DNA of 64,000 nt from Paratrimastix pyriformis (taxonomy: Eukaryota; Preaxostyla; Paratrimastigidae). This document shows, in pieces, positions 1 through 10,546 of this stretch. The stretch lies in assembly GCA_027972325.1 (NCBI GenBank), contig JAPMOS010000002.1, forward strand, positions 365,501 through 429,500, read 5' to 3'. The position numbers and the translations under genes were made by a program. The notes beneath the pieces are model-generated. The model made no database searches and was not told where the DNA came from. It worked only from the letters and a program-made list of their open reading frames with translations. The first letter of the stretch is position 1; each line of letters begins with the position of its first letter.

Positions 1-141
1 TGCCCCCGCCCTTTCATTTTCTTTGTGTCCTTACGTAAGATTTGAGTTCAACTTGGTGGTATGTCACGAGGGGAAAATGCGGTCACTCACTCAAGTGGTT
101 GCAAACACAGCATATCATCCCCGGTTGGGGAGGTCAAAGGT

Positions 142-179
<38 letters not shown>

Positions 180-561
180 TCAAGGCCAACATGGCCTGTG
201 ACTCCGCAGGTACAACCCCCGATCGGGGAGGCACCTGCACTCGCTGATCCAGTCCTAACCAGCCCCCCGCAGCCAAGACCCCCCCAGAACGCACTTCCCT
301 GACCGCCCTGGGGTATCCATTCCAACCGAACATCGTTGAGGGTTCTTGAACAGAGGGAGGTGGAGGGTGTAGGGCGGGGTGGGAAGGAACTTGAGAGGAT
401 GCTGGGCGATCGTGGTCTAGGGCGGGGAAGAATCGTGGGAGGATGCTGAACGGTGGTGCGGGCGGTCGATGTGAGGGATCATGAGAAGATGGCAACTTTG
501 TTGTCTGTGCCCAGAGAGCAATGCCCTGTCGGACGCAAAATACACCGCAGAGAATATGCTG
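1..561. other. Left edge, no gene recognised
   Basis: I see no convincing gene here. The stretch holds a 32-base G run (146-177) and GC-rich sequence with mutually overlapping open frames that show no recognisable domain and differ in every frame. It ends where a copy of the 3' end of the right-hand LINE begins. Confidence 0.5.
146..177. repeat. Poly-G homopolymer
   Basis: An uninterrupted run of about 32 G residues. Such a tract can form G-quadruplex structure and its length is likely to be unreliable in sequencing. Confidence 0.9.
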
Positions 562-656
562 TGTAGAGAGAGAACATGCTGTGTATTGCGAGGGCGCAGG
601 CGACAAGTTCACGAAGAAAAATTACTCGCGCCTTCGCGCCATGCATTACACTCTCT
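562..656 (-). mobile_element. Short 3'-end copy of the right-hand LINE
   Basis: About 95 bp match the segment at 57384-57474 with a few substitutions and small indels. In the larger element this segment begins at the stop codon of ORF2 and is therefore its 3' untranslated end. On the minus strand both copies keep a stem whose arms read GCGAAGGCGC and GCGCCCTCGC (one mismatch), then a CT-rich tail. I infer a severely 5'-truncated insertion, or a SINE-like sequence that shares the LINE tail. It abuts the broken LRR fragment on its right. Confidence 0.6.
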
Positions 657-689
657 GTAAGGCCTACTCGAGGTCAACGATTCAGGTAA

Positions 690-945
690 GGGGCGGGCCG
701 GGCAAGCCCCGATGCCCCCGATCCGCTCCAGCAGCGGGCAGGCCAGCACCACCTCGGCCTCGTCGGGCAAGTGCTGCAGGCCAAGCGTCCGCAGCTGGGG
801 GCAGGCAAGCAACAGCGAGGAAAGACACACGCCCGATGGAGAGGCTGGTCAGCCGGGGCAGCCTGGATAGGGCCATCATCAGCTTGGGCCACACTTCACG
901 GGCCGCCCCTTTGAATTCGATGTCGCGCAGCCGGGCCCCGTGACC
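690..945 (-). pseudogene. C-terminal relic of an F-box-like/LRR family gene
   Basis: The minus strand encodes a recognisable family C-terminus. It has a GARLRDI block, a WPKLMMALSRLPRLTSL repeat, then in another frame ACPQLRTLGLQHLPDEAEV and LACPLLERIGGI, which correspond to the last roughly 85 residues of the intact paralogues. One frame change and a small deletion separate the two blocks. The usual DPSRQLELALPAP ending is replaced by unrelated sequence where the LINE 3' fragment begins. Nothing upstream of the C-terminal repeat survives. It lies head-to-head with the intact gene starting at 999. Confidence 0.75.
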
Positions 946-998
946 TCGAGACTGGAAGATAGTGTGATCCAACTACGGTTACAGTCACACCGCCGGCA

Positions 999-3186
999 AT
1001 GCTGGAAGGTCACTCGGGGTTTCCACCATTTGGCTCATCTGATCTTCTGCTCCCAAGTTGAAGAAATTAACCCCAGCGATGGCCTGAGAGTGCCTTTTGA
1101 ACTTCTGCGGGCCATCGTGGAGGCATCTTCATGCCCGCTCCATGCCTACATTCAGATGTTGAGTCTTTCGCATGACATCCGCGCGGGCATTCGGGGAACG
1201 CTCCTCGAGTTATCCTTTGTGGCACCTGACCCGGTTCTGTCCGACATTACACCCACCATCACCACCGATGCCCTGGCCGCCCTCGTTGGGCCCTGCAAAT
1301 CACTCTGCAATCTTTTGTTCCCCGAGAAATGGTGCGGTGACAACGACGAGGTCGCCTCCTCCAACAACGGATGGGTGGATGAGGCCTTTGGGGGACATAC
1401 TCAGCTGGCCGTCCTCTCGCAACTGCCCTCCTCGCTCCTCGAACCTTTCGGCGAGCGCATTCTGAGCCTCCTGCACGGCCTGGTGGAGCTCACGGTCAGC
1501 CCTGACTTCCACATGAGCACCCGCCTACTGGCTGCCCTGGCCCGCTCCTGCCCCGGCCTGCAGGTGCTGCGATGCACCTTCGCAGCATCCAACCAACCGT
1601 GCTTTGCTGCTCTGGGGCCGCTCTCGGGCGTCCTCAAGGAGCTCGATATTCGGAGTATCACGAGTTCGGAGAGCCTGGCAACACTCGTGCCGAGTCTCTC
1701 GGCCGTGACCAGCCTGGGGGTGTTCCACTGCCCGCCTGCAGCCCTCGAGCCCATCGCCTCCCACCTGACCACGCTCAAGCTGAGCAGCGAGAGCCTGGGC
1801 GAGGAGGACCTGCCCGGCCCATGGCTCTGTCGACTGGAGGCGCTCTCTTTGAACCTGTACAAACGTCCCTTTTTGGCTCCGCTTCTCCGACTGCTGGCCG
1901 CAAACCAGGCAACCTTGCGCAGCCTCACCCTGAGGCTTGCGCTGAAGGGCAGTGAGGCGCCGTCCCTGCTGGACTCACTGTGTGACCTGCCCCACCTGAC
2001 TCATCTGGATTTGGCTGTGTTCGAGGCTGGTTACTGCTCTCTCCTTGCCCTGCTGCCGCCCGCTCTGGTCGACCGGTTGGAAAGCCTCAACTTGCACAGT
2101 CCCATCACCGAGAACCCGGTGCTCGTTGCCAGCAGCCACCTCCAGCAACTTCTCCTCCACGCGCAAATGGGCCCCGCGTCCGGGCTGGCGCTGGCCTGCC
2201 CCGCCCTGGTGGAGCTCGACCTGACCGAGGTGACGCACTGCCGCCTGACCTCCTCCTTGCGATGCCCACGGCTCCGGATCATCAGAGTACCCGCTGAACT
2301 GAACCTGGAGGGGGCGGCCCCCATGCCCGACCTGGAAGTGGCCGCCTTCAGTGGGGGGCATTTGGCCAAGGACCCCGCCTGGTTGCTGGCCGGGTCCTCG
2401 CCGCGGGTGCGGGTGCTCTCCTTTGTCCGTCTGACCCGGCCCGACCTGCTGGCCAGGCTGTGCGCCTGCGGGTCGCTGGCCCGCCTGTACAGGCTCCACC
2501 TGGATGTGTCCCAGTTCTCCAACCCGCTCGTCCTGCGGTTGCCGGGGCAGCTGGAGCAACTTGACTTGCACATCGAGAGGAGCGCTCGCCCAGCCGAAGT
2601 AGGGTCGTTGGTGCTGCCGCTGCCGTTCGACCTGCAAGTAGAGGCCCCGGGGCTCCTTGACTTCTCCCTGTTCGTCACCAAGTTCCTTTCCGCCCGGGTG
2701 CGGCTACACAACTCCCCCAACCTGGCTGGTCTCGGCCTCAGATCACGTGCCCCGCTCTCCATCCAGGTGGACGACGAGGAGGAGGCAGGGACGCCAATGG
2801 CGCTGCAGCTCCGAAAGCTCATGGTTGAGGGCGGTCTCGATGCCGCCAGCCTGCTTGGCCTGCTGACCCGACACGGGGCCCGGCTGCGCGAATTCTCAGT
2901 AGGATCCGCACGATGGGCGAGTGAAGACTGGCCGCAGCTGGTGGGGGCCCTGTCCGGGTTGCCCCGACTGACCCACCTCACGATGATGGACGTCTCGGGG
3001 GCACCTTCCCCACTCTCACTTGCCTGCCCCCGACTACGAGAGCTCGTACTTGAGGAGTTGCCCGACGATATCCAGGTGGCGCTGGCCTGCCCGCTGCTGG
3101 AGAAGCTCCGGGGCATCAGGGACCCGAGTCGTCAACTGGAGTTTGCCCTGCCCGCCCCCAAGCTGCGATTTGGACGTTCTCTCTGA
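999..3186 (+). CDS. F-box-like/LRR family protein 1
   Basis: I predict two exons: 999-1008 (MLE plus one base) and 1058-3186, joined across a 49-nt GT-AG intron, giving 712 residues. No in-frame ATG exists at the head of the long exon, and the splice is what provides one. The N-terminus (VPFELLRAIVEASSCPLHAY, then a SLSHDIRAGIRGT block) resembles a divergent F-box. It is followed by the family signature GWVDEAFGGHTQLAVL and about 20 degenerate leucine-rich repeats of the form LARSCPGLQVLR, ending DPSRQLEFALPAP. By analogy with F-box/LRR proteins it may be a substrate receptor for an SCF ubiquitin ligase, but SKP1 binding is not shown here. No signal peptide or membrane segment is evident. Confidence 0.85.
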
Positions 3187-3722
3187 CCTCCGGTAATCAC
3201 CACGAGATGCACTCCCACACCTGAGCCGCGCGCTGATTGCGCCCTCCCTCTCCCTCTCCCTCTTCCTTCCCTCTCCCTCTCCCTCTTCCTCTTCCTTCAT
3301 CCCTCCCTCCTCCGCAACACGAGCCGGCACATCCACCCTGACGTTTTTGTCTGAGGGAGGGGGTCTGGGCGCTTGGGTCGAGTCTCGATGAAACACATAA
3401 AATCAACACGGATCGAAACTCAACAGAACGAGCTGACGTAATTTTGTGGAGAAATTCGGAAACAAGTCGGGTGAGGTAGAGCCGCCCAGCCGTAGGAGGT
3501 ATGACCCGAAAGACACACAGCGAAGACGCTGGGAAACACAGCCACGCAACGTACCCAAATAATACATCTTCCACTCCATTTCACATTCCCCTTCTTCCCT
3601 CCCCCTTTTCTTCGTGCTCGGGCCAACAGCCCCCACCTCCCCCCCAAAAAAAAAAATATGAATAATTTTGCTTTCACATCTAGATCATCTCTTCTGAAAG
3701 CTGGAGGAGGTGGATCTTGGAA
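3187..3722. other. Intergenic, pyrimidine-rich
   Basis: This gap separates the convergent ends of LRR genes 1 and 2. It contains a CTCCCT/CCCTCT-rich tract at 3240-3310 and an A run near 3647-3656. I see no gene. Confidence 0.6.
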
Positions 3723-5846
3723 TTACACGCCCCACAACACACTGACCAGTTGCTCGAGCGGGGGCAGATTGGGCGCGGGCGCGGTGAGCTCCACTTGGCC
3801 GCTGGGGTCGGCACACCCGGAGAGCACCTCCAGCAGCGGGCAGGCCAGCATCACCTTGCATTCCTTGCTCACCCCGTGCAGTTCGAGAATCCGCAGCTGG
3901 GGGCAGGTCAGCGACAGGGGTGACGGTGCATTGGTAATGTCGAGACGGAGGTGGGTCAACCGGGGTAACATACCCAGGGCAGCAGCCACCTGGGGCCAGA
4001 CACTCGTCTCCAGTGCGGCCGACAAGTCGACATGGTGCAACCGGGCCCCGTTCCGAGCCAACAGGCCCAGCAGGCTGGCAGGCTGGCAGCCGGCCCAGAT
4101 GGTCAGACTGCGAGGCTGCGCCGACACATCCAGTTCGATCGAGGTGATCCTGTGCGTCGGGTCGGCCCACCCCTTGGGAGGCTGGACACTGAGTGTGGCC
4201 AGGGACGGGCAGCTCAGTCGCATCGTCGTGATGGAGCCGTCGATGGCCAAGTGACGAAGCCCCGGCGCTTCCACTTGCACCTCGGATGTGGTCGCCCCCT
4301 CAAGCGATACGTTCATGGAGGCCAACTGCCCCGGCAGCCGCAGGACGAGCGGGTTGCTGCTCATGGCCGCACCACCACCACCACCACCACCACCACCATC
4401 ATCATCCTCCAGCTCAATGCCCATCTCGACCAGCGAACCGGACGCGCACAACAAGGCAAGCAGGTCGGGCCGGCGGGTCGTCAGATTGACCAGGGGCAGA
4501 GTCCGGAGTCGGGGCGAGCCGGCCAGCAGGTCAGCCAGCCAAACGGAGTCCATTCGCGTGGCAACCAGCCGCTCCAGGTCGGCCATCGGGCCCGAGAAGC
4601 CCTCGTACCAGGCGGGCAGATCCTCAATCAGGCGGAGCCGCGGACACTTGATGCTGAGCTGCGGCTGTATGATCTCCGGGAGTCGGAGCTCGACCAAGGC
4701 GGGGCAGTCGACCGTGAGCGACTCCACTTGGCCCATCGGGAAGCGAAGGCGCCTGAGTCTGTCGCTGGCGATGCGGAGCGGGAGGACGGCCATCATGCCC
4801 AGGGTGAGAGACACCAGCCGGCCGAGCAGGGCGGGTGGCAGGCCCGTGAGGTCGGCTTCCGAGGGGCAGATGAGCTCGAGGTGGGTCAGCTGGGGCAGGC
4901 CATCCAGCGCGGCCATCAGAGGCGCCAGCTCGTCAGCATCGGGCCGGAGGATGGCCAGCTTGAGGCGGCGCAGGGTGGTCTGGTTGGCGGCCAGCAGGCG
5001 GGCCAGGGGCGCCGTGAATGTGCGGCAGCCACCCAGCGAGAGGCGCTCGAGACGGGCAAGCCACGGGCCGGGCAGGCTCACCTCGCCATCGTCCCCCCAG
5101 GCGACATGCTCAATGCTGAGCCGGGTCAGGTGGGCAGCGAGGGGCTCGAGGGCGGCGGGGCGGCAGCTCTGCAGGTGGAGCGTAGTGACGGCCGTCAGGC
5201 TGCTCATGAAGGCATCCAGGCGGGCCGGGAGCACGGGGGTCCTGATGCGGAAATCCTGGAGAGATCCCGCCAGGGGCGCCAGGGCAGTGAGGTCGGGATC
5301 CTTGTTGAGCCGGGTGTCGTTACTGTCACTGCGCAGCGTCTGGAGGAGGGGGCACGAGCGGGCGATGGCCGCCAGTAAGTCGGTTCGGATTGGGGTGCCG
5401 CTGCCCAGGCGGAGGGCCACCAGGCCGGGCAGCCGGAGCAGGATGCGCTCGATGACGGGCTCGCAGGTCGTGGGCAGGTACTCGAGCACCGCCAGCCGGT
5501 CGTGTCCGCCAAAGGCCTCATCCACCCAGCCGGCACAGGCGGCCTCGGTGCGTCCGCAGTCGTAAACAGTTGGATCAAGCGAAGAGTCGGAGGGTCTGAA
5601 CGACAGTTTGGCGAGGTCCTTGCACGGGCCAAGGAGGGCCGCCAGGGCATCAGCGGTGGGTTTCGGGGATCCATGTCCTGGCTTACGATTGAACGAAAGT
5701 TCGCGTGGAGTTCCCCGTATGGCCAAGCGAACGACATGGGAAAGGCTCAGCAGTTGGATGTAGGTTTGCAGTGGACGATCCGAGATCTCCACGATGCGTG
5801 ACAGGAGATCGGGAGGAATGGAACCGAGAAACACAGGAGATTCCAT
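3723..5846 (-). CDS. F-box-like/LRR family protein 2
   Basis: A 707-residue family member read from the ATG at 5846 (MESPVFLGSIPPDLLSRIVE). This start is chosen because the F-box-like block begins eleven residues later. The base before it is the end of a CAG that could be a splice acceptor, so a further 5' exon is possible. The family landmarks GWVDEAFGGHDRLAVL, ARSCPLLQTLR, LRLPGQLASMNVSLEG and LLGLLARNGARL are in order, with a C-terminal ACPLLEVLSGCADPSGQVEL. A run of nine glycines (DDDGGGG...) from a CCA microsatellite at 4373-4393 interrupts an LRR loop. Its 5' side faces the 3' end of LRR gene 3, on the same strand. Confidence 0.85.
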   Translation of the reverse strand: MESPVFLGSIPPDLLSRIVEISDRPLQTYIQLLSLSHVVRLAIRGTPRELSFNRKPGHGSPKPTADALAALLGPCKDLAKLSFRPSDSSLDPTVYDCGRTEAACAGWVDEAFGGHDRLAVLEYLPTTCEPVIERILLRLPGLVALRLGSGTPIRTDLLAAIARSCPLLQTLRSDSNDTRLNKDPDLTALAPLAGSLQDFRIRTPVLPARLDAFMSSLTAVTTLHLQSCRPAALEPLAAHLTRLSIEHVAWGDDGEVSLPGPWLARLERLSLGGCRTFTAPLARLLAANQTTLRRLKLAILRPDADELAPLMAALDGLPQLTHLELICPSEADLTGLPPALLGRLVSLTLGMMAVLPLRIASDRLRRLRFPMGQVESLTVDCPALVELRLPEIIQPQLSIKCPRLRLIEDLPAWYEGFSGPMADLERLVATRMDSVWLADLLAGSPRLRTLPLVNLTTRRPDLLALLCASGSLVEMGIELEDDDGGGGGGGGGAAMSSNPLVLRLPGQLASMNVSLEGATTSEVQVEAPGLRHLAIDGSITTMRLSCPSLATLSVQPPKGWADPTHRITSIELDVSAQPRSLTIWAGCQPASLLGLLARNGARLHHVDLSAALETSVWPQVAAALGMLPRLTHLRLDITNAPSPLSLTCPQLRILELHGVSKECKVMLACPLLEVLSGCADPSGQVELTAPAPNLPPLEQLVSVLWGV

Positions 5847-6244
5847 CTGGGCAGCAAGGGAAAAGGGATGGACTCGAAAAAAGATTGTTGAGAACACACC
5901 TTCAGCCGCCGAAACAAAACCCGCCGGAAGATAGTGGGTACCACCTCGCCGGCATGCCGACTGAAAAAACTTGACAGAGAGCGAGTTTTCTTCGGTTTTG
6001 GAGTATCTTCTCGTCAGCTTTTGATCGTATTCCCTGGGAAGTTCCAAAGACCCAAAGGCATGATGTTCGCTGAAAAAGATCCGACAACGCCACCGGTTCG
6101 CTCTTAGCCTTGCCTCCCCATCTTCTTCATCCTCGCTTCTATTCTTGGAGGAGAATGCTTGACGGGAAGTTCCAGAGCTGCTCCAGCACCCATCGGGCAA
6201 ACGTCACAGCGAAAAAAAGACGAGTTCAATCACTTAACATTATC

Positions 6245-8594
6245 TCAGAAGTGCAGATTGGGGGCGGGCTGGGCAAACTCCAGCTGGCGACTCGGGTGCT
6301 CGACGCCCCGGAGCTGCTCCAGCAGCGGGCAGGCCAGCACCACCTTGGCCTCGTAGGCCAACCTGCGCTCCGGCACCGAGCGGGTAAGCACGACCGTGTC
6401 CTCGCTGGGCAGCTCGCCCAAAGTGAGCCTCCGCAGCTGGGGGCAGGCCAACGAGAGAGGGCAGCATGCCTTGGGGACATCCAGATCGAGGTCGGTCAGC
6501 CGGGGCAGCCCGGACAGGGCCCCCAGCAACTGCGGCCAGTCCACGCTCACCAACCCCCGAGCTGTGAATTCGCGCAGCCGGGACCCGCGCTGGGTCAGCA
6601 GTCCAAGCAGGCTGCCAGCATCGAGACCGCCAGCGACATTGAGGTACCGAGGGATTGCCTCCACCTGGAAGGAGAGCAAGCCGGTGGCGGGCGCAAGAAA
6701 GTCGAGGCGGGTCAGGTGCGGGCAATCGCGCAGCCACACCCGAACGGAGGGCAGGTTGGACTTGTCAGGGATGTCCAGGGTGAAATCGAGGAGCCCCGGG
6801 GCCTCCACTTGAAGGTCGAGCGGCGACAGCGACTGATTTTCTGCCACGGGGCCAACGCTCCTCTTGATGAGCAGGTCGAGGCGCTCCAGCTGCCCCGGCA
6901 GCCGCAGAACGAGCGGGTTGGGGAGCCGGGTCACATCCAAGAACAGCCTCTCCAGGCGGACCAACGACCCGCAGGCGCACAGCCTGGCCAGCAGGTCGGG
7001 TCGGGTCAGGCGGACCACGGAGAGTTCCCGCAGCCGCAGGGGCTTCGGCCCCATCAGCAGCCAGTCTGGGTCTTGTGGCTGGGCGGCGGGCACTCTAAGG
7101 GTGCGAAGCCGAGGGCCCGGAAAGAGGGGTTCGGCTCCCATGTGGGAAAGGGCGAGCTCCACCAGGGCGGGGCAGTCCAGCGCCAGCCCGGGGGCGTCTA
7201 GGCTGAGACGCAGTTTTCGGAGGCGGCGGCTGGAGATCCGCAGCGCAGTCGGCTCCCGGGTGCCCACCCAGGTGAGCTCCTCCAGCCGGTCGACCACGTC
7301 GGGCGGAAGCAGGGCCGAGGCCGGGCAGTCATGGCAACCCAAGTGAAAGAACAGATGGGTCAGATGGGGCAGGGCACGCAGCGAGGCCGCCAGGGAATCG
7401 GTGGTCTCCTCCAGTCGGAAGATCGTCAACCGGAGGCGGCGCAGGGTGGCCTGGTTTGCGGCCAGCAGCCGGGTCAGCGGGGGGCATGTGAACAGGTCCA
7501 CTGAGAGCGTCTCCAGTCGGCAAAGACACGACCCGGGCAGGTCCACCTTGCCTAATACGTCGCACAGCCCGAATGAGGTCAGGCGATGGGCGATGGGCTC
7601 GAGGGCTGCGTGCGGGCAGGAGTGCAGCTTCAGGCTGGTCACGGCCGAGAGGCTGCCCACGAAGGCGGCCAGGGTCTCCTGCGTACCGAGCCATCGAGAA
7701 AGGTCGATCTCTTTGAGGATACCCGAGATGGGCGCCAGCGCAGCGAGGTCGAACTTCTGGAGACCTTCCATGTGAAGTCGAAGCACCTGCAGGCCGGGGC
7801 AGGAGCGGGCCAGGGCAGCCAGCAGGCGGGTGCTCACGGAGAAACGGTCGGCGCTTGTGAGTTCCACCAGGCCGGGCAGGTGACCCAGGATCCGCTCAAG
7901 GACATGGTCGGGGAGCGAGGAGGGGAGTTGCTCAATCACGGCCAGCTGGGTATGTCCCCCAAAGGCCTCATCCACCCAGCCAACGTCGGTAGAGGCGGCG
8001 GTGCCCTCGAAGGTCATCGTCTTGGGGAAGGACAGTTTGCGGAGGGCTTTGCAGGGCCCGACAAGGGCGGCCAGGGCATCGGCAGTGAGTCCGGAGAGGA
8101 TCGGCTCGGGTTCAGCATCAATGGACAGCACGCGGAGGTTACCCCGGATGCTCACCCGAGTGGCACGCGAGAGGCTCAGCAACTGAACGCAGGTTTGGAG
8201 GGGGCGTGAAGAGGCCTCCACGATGGATGGAAGCAGTTCGGGCGGGAGGCGACCAAAAAGATCAAGATTGTCGCCGCCGCCGCCGCCGCCGTCGTCCGTT
8301 GGTGGGGTCGTCTTCGCCATCTGACGGAACGAATGATCGAGGAGAAAAAAAACGAGAACTGTGAGGGAAACAGACCTTTTGTGACGTTCTTTTGTTGACC
8401 GGAACCGGCTCTCTTTTTTTAGACGGTTCAGCGAACCCTGATACCCCGTTATCATTAGGTTTTTCTCGTTGTTGGTCGTCTCTTTTCACGTCGTCGCGGC
8501 TGCACTGAACGGTGTCATCATGATCGGACAGAACTCCGGCACCCGAAGTCAGCAGCGATGCGTCATCGGCGGGTGGTTGTTGATTGTGGAGCAT
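6245..8594 (-). CDS. F-box-like/LRR family protein 3, with N-terminal leader exon
   Basis: The long exon (6245-8320, ATG at 8320, 691 residues by itself) begins MAKTTPPTDDG, has a glycine run from a GCC repeat, then LFGRLPPELLPSIVEASS and the usual LRR series. A leader exon at 8376-8594 (73 codons from MLHNQQPPADDASLL) joins it in phase across a 55-nt intron with donor GTCTGT and acceptor CAG. A homologous leader precedes the decayed paralogue at 27340, which supports the exon. The full product would be 764 residues. An oddity near the C-terminus is an inserted TRSVPERRLAYE segment before the last repeat. Confidence 0.8.
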
Positions 8595-8792
8595 GCTGCT
8601 GCGATGAGAGGGGCGGGTTTGTGTCTCTTTGGTGGAGGAGAATGATGGGGCCAAACCTTTGTCTCTCACTAACACGGACTGACTCGACTGCAAGCGGTCC
8701 GCCAGCAGGTGCTGGAACCTCGGGTCTGCCCACCACGAGGAAGCGATGACGGCCCCATGTTATTGACCCAATCCACGCATCGAGTGTTCGAA

Positions 8793-10372
8793 TTACATGT
8801 GCATGTGCTCTTTGTAGCGCCGATACAGGGCGGCCAGCCGGCGGACGCCCCACCGAATCTCCTCCTCCCCGTAAAACGCAAAGCACATCCGAGCCCACGT
8901 GCCAAAGTGCTTTCCGCTGATGGTGCAGGTGGCTCCACTGCGTACGGCCACGCCCCACCCGTTCTGACTGGTGCACGGGCCGCCCACGAGCTGATCCGGG
9001 GGGGCCTCACCCGCCGGGGGGACATACCCACACATGGCCTCGACCTGACACCACTCCGGGAATCGCACCCAGACAAAGTAACCCCCGGATGGCTCCCGGA
9101 AGTGTAACGTACCCGCGGGGAAGTACTCCCGCAGGGCCTGGCAGAGGGCCTGGCTGCGGGCCCGGTAGACTGTGCACAGGTGGGCCAGCGTCCGATCCAG
9201 GGTCCCATCGGTGATCATCTGGGTACAGAGGTAACATCCCATGGGGTTCAAGCCACCGCCGGACCACAGCAGCCCGTGCCGCTCAAATCGATCCACCAGG
9301 GCGGGGTGGGCATGCAGCCAGCCCATCCGCAGGCCCGGCGCGAGGATCTTGGAGAAGGAGCCCAGACTGACGACCACGGGTGGCGGGGTGGTGCTGGTGC
9401 TGGCGGCGGCGGTGGTGGTGGTGGTGGTGGTGGCGGCGGTGGTGGTGGTGGTGGTGTGAGCTGCATTGGGGCTTGCAATGGCAGAAACCAGGGCAGCCGC
9501 CCCGACCTCATCACCATCCCGGGTTCTTGCCGCTAAGTCCGCGAGGACGGCATCGTCGAGGGTATCGAAGAACCGCATGGCACGGGGCAGGGGTTCCGTG
9601 CTCCAGTCCAGAAGCTGGTAAGGTTCGTCGCAAATCAGCGTCAGCCCATACTTCCGGGCCAGCAACACCAAACGGGCGCGCCGGTGGGTGGACAGCGTGC
9701 ACGCGGTCGGGTTGTGGTGTGCCGGGATGCAGTACAACAGATCACGGGTCTGATTCGACGGGGTGGTGGAGACCAGCCGGGTTTCCAGAGCCTCAACGCA
9801 AAGACCGTATTCGTCACTCGGCAGGGTGGTGGTGTTGGGCCCGGTGCCGATGTGGACGGACTTGATGATGGCCGGGAAGATGAAGTAGGTGGGATCCTCC
9901 AGGTAGAGTCGACATTCGGGGGTGCCGAAGGTCTCCAATGACATGCAAATGCCAGAGGATGACCCGCAGGTCATCACAACTTCCGAGGGAGGAACAGGGA
10001 AACCATAGCGGGTCGTAAGGAAGCGGCTCTGAGGAAAGAATGAGGAACGCATGCGATGGGGGAAAACATACCAGGGCTTCACGAAAGCTTTGAGTGCCCG
10101 CAACCATTCCGTACTGGAAGCGGAGTGGATCCCGATCGGTCAAACAGGCGGACGAAGCCTGCGCGATGGCATCTATCGGAATGAGGCTCGGGCTCGGCTG
10201 TCCACAGGCAAAATTGACCTGAAAAAACAAGTGCTTCGTGAACTGCCTGGATAGCGATCTGTTCTACGGACTTTACCTGGTGGAATTTGCGTTTGCGCAA
10301 ACTCGCTGAGCTGGGCTGTGCCTGACTGCATCCAGAACCACCAGGGGCGCTACCAACTCGCACACAACGCAA
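8793..10372 (-). CDS. PLP-dependent aminotransferase, fold type I (class I/II)
   Basis: Predicted exons on the minus strand are 10276-10372 (start uncertain, no ATG seen in frame), 10072-10218 and 8793-10028. Their introns are 57 and 43 nt with donors GTAAAG and GTATGT. The protein carries the N-terminal FACGQPSPSLIP block, QYGMVAGTQSFREAL, CGSSSGI cofactor-phosphate region, AHHNPTACTL, ICDEPYQLL (Asp that contacts the pyridine nitrogen, Tyr) and SLGSFSKILAPGLRMGWL with the Schiff-base lysine. This resembles the 2-aminoadipate/kynurenine/aromatic aminotransferase group; the substrate cannot be told. A Thr/Ala-rich insertion from a GGT/CCA microsatellite (9405-9460) sits just before the SFSK motif, where the family normally has only a short link. 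The gene diverges from the one starting at 10547. Confidence 0.85.
9395..9462. repeat. (GGT)n/(ACC)n microsatellite inside the aminotransferase
   Basis: A trinucleotide array with occasional GGC interruptions. On the coding strand it gives a Thr/Ala-rich loop ahead of the catalytic lysine. Confidence 0.85.
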
Positions 10373-10546
10373 ACCTCGTTCAAAACTCTCCTCTCACCCA
10401 GCCTGATAGGGGCTCTGGCGACCTTGCGGAGCGCCCAGGGTATTGATGGGGGAACCTCAGTTTCCCTTCAGGCACTCGGCGTGCTGTCCCGGACGTTCGG
10501 AACTGCATTTCTCCGGACGCAGCCAACCGGCACCGCCAAGACTGCG
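10373..10546. promoter_or_regulatory. Divergent upstream region
   Basis: The aminotransferase (minus) and the 10547 gene (plus) start on either side of this roughly 170-bp gap, so it probably holds both promoters. I see no clear TATA or Inr element. This is inferred from layout only. Confidence 0.35.

Noticed and set aside
940-998. N-terminal extension of LRR protein 1 by read-through from 940
   Set aside because: The upstream frame starts with GTG, overlaps the LRR relic and has no ATG. A 49-nt intron with an upstream ATG gives a clean in-phase start at 999.
3034-3574. Minus-strand Glu/Gly/Arg-rich frames after LRR gene 1
   Set aside because: They arise from the CTCCCT tract in the 3' flank and antisense of the LRR coding region.
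5847-6200. N-terminal extension of LRR protein 2
   Set aside because: The open frame crosses the neighbouring gene's 3' flank, shows no similarity to other family N-termini, and probably contains an intron acceptor at the chosen start.
9243-9262. tRNA B-box-like GGTTCAAGCC
   Set aside because: It lies in the aminotransferase coding region with no A box, acceptor stem or pol III terminator.
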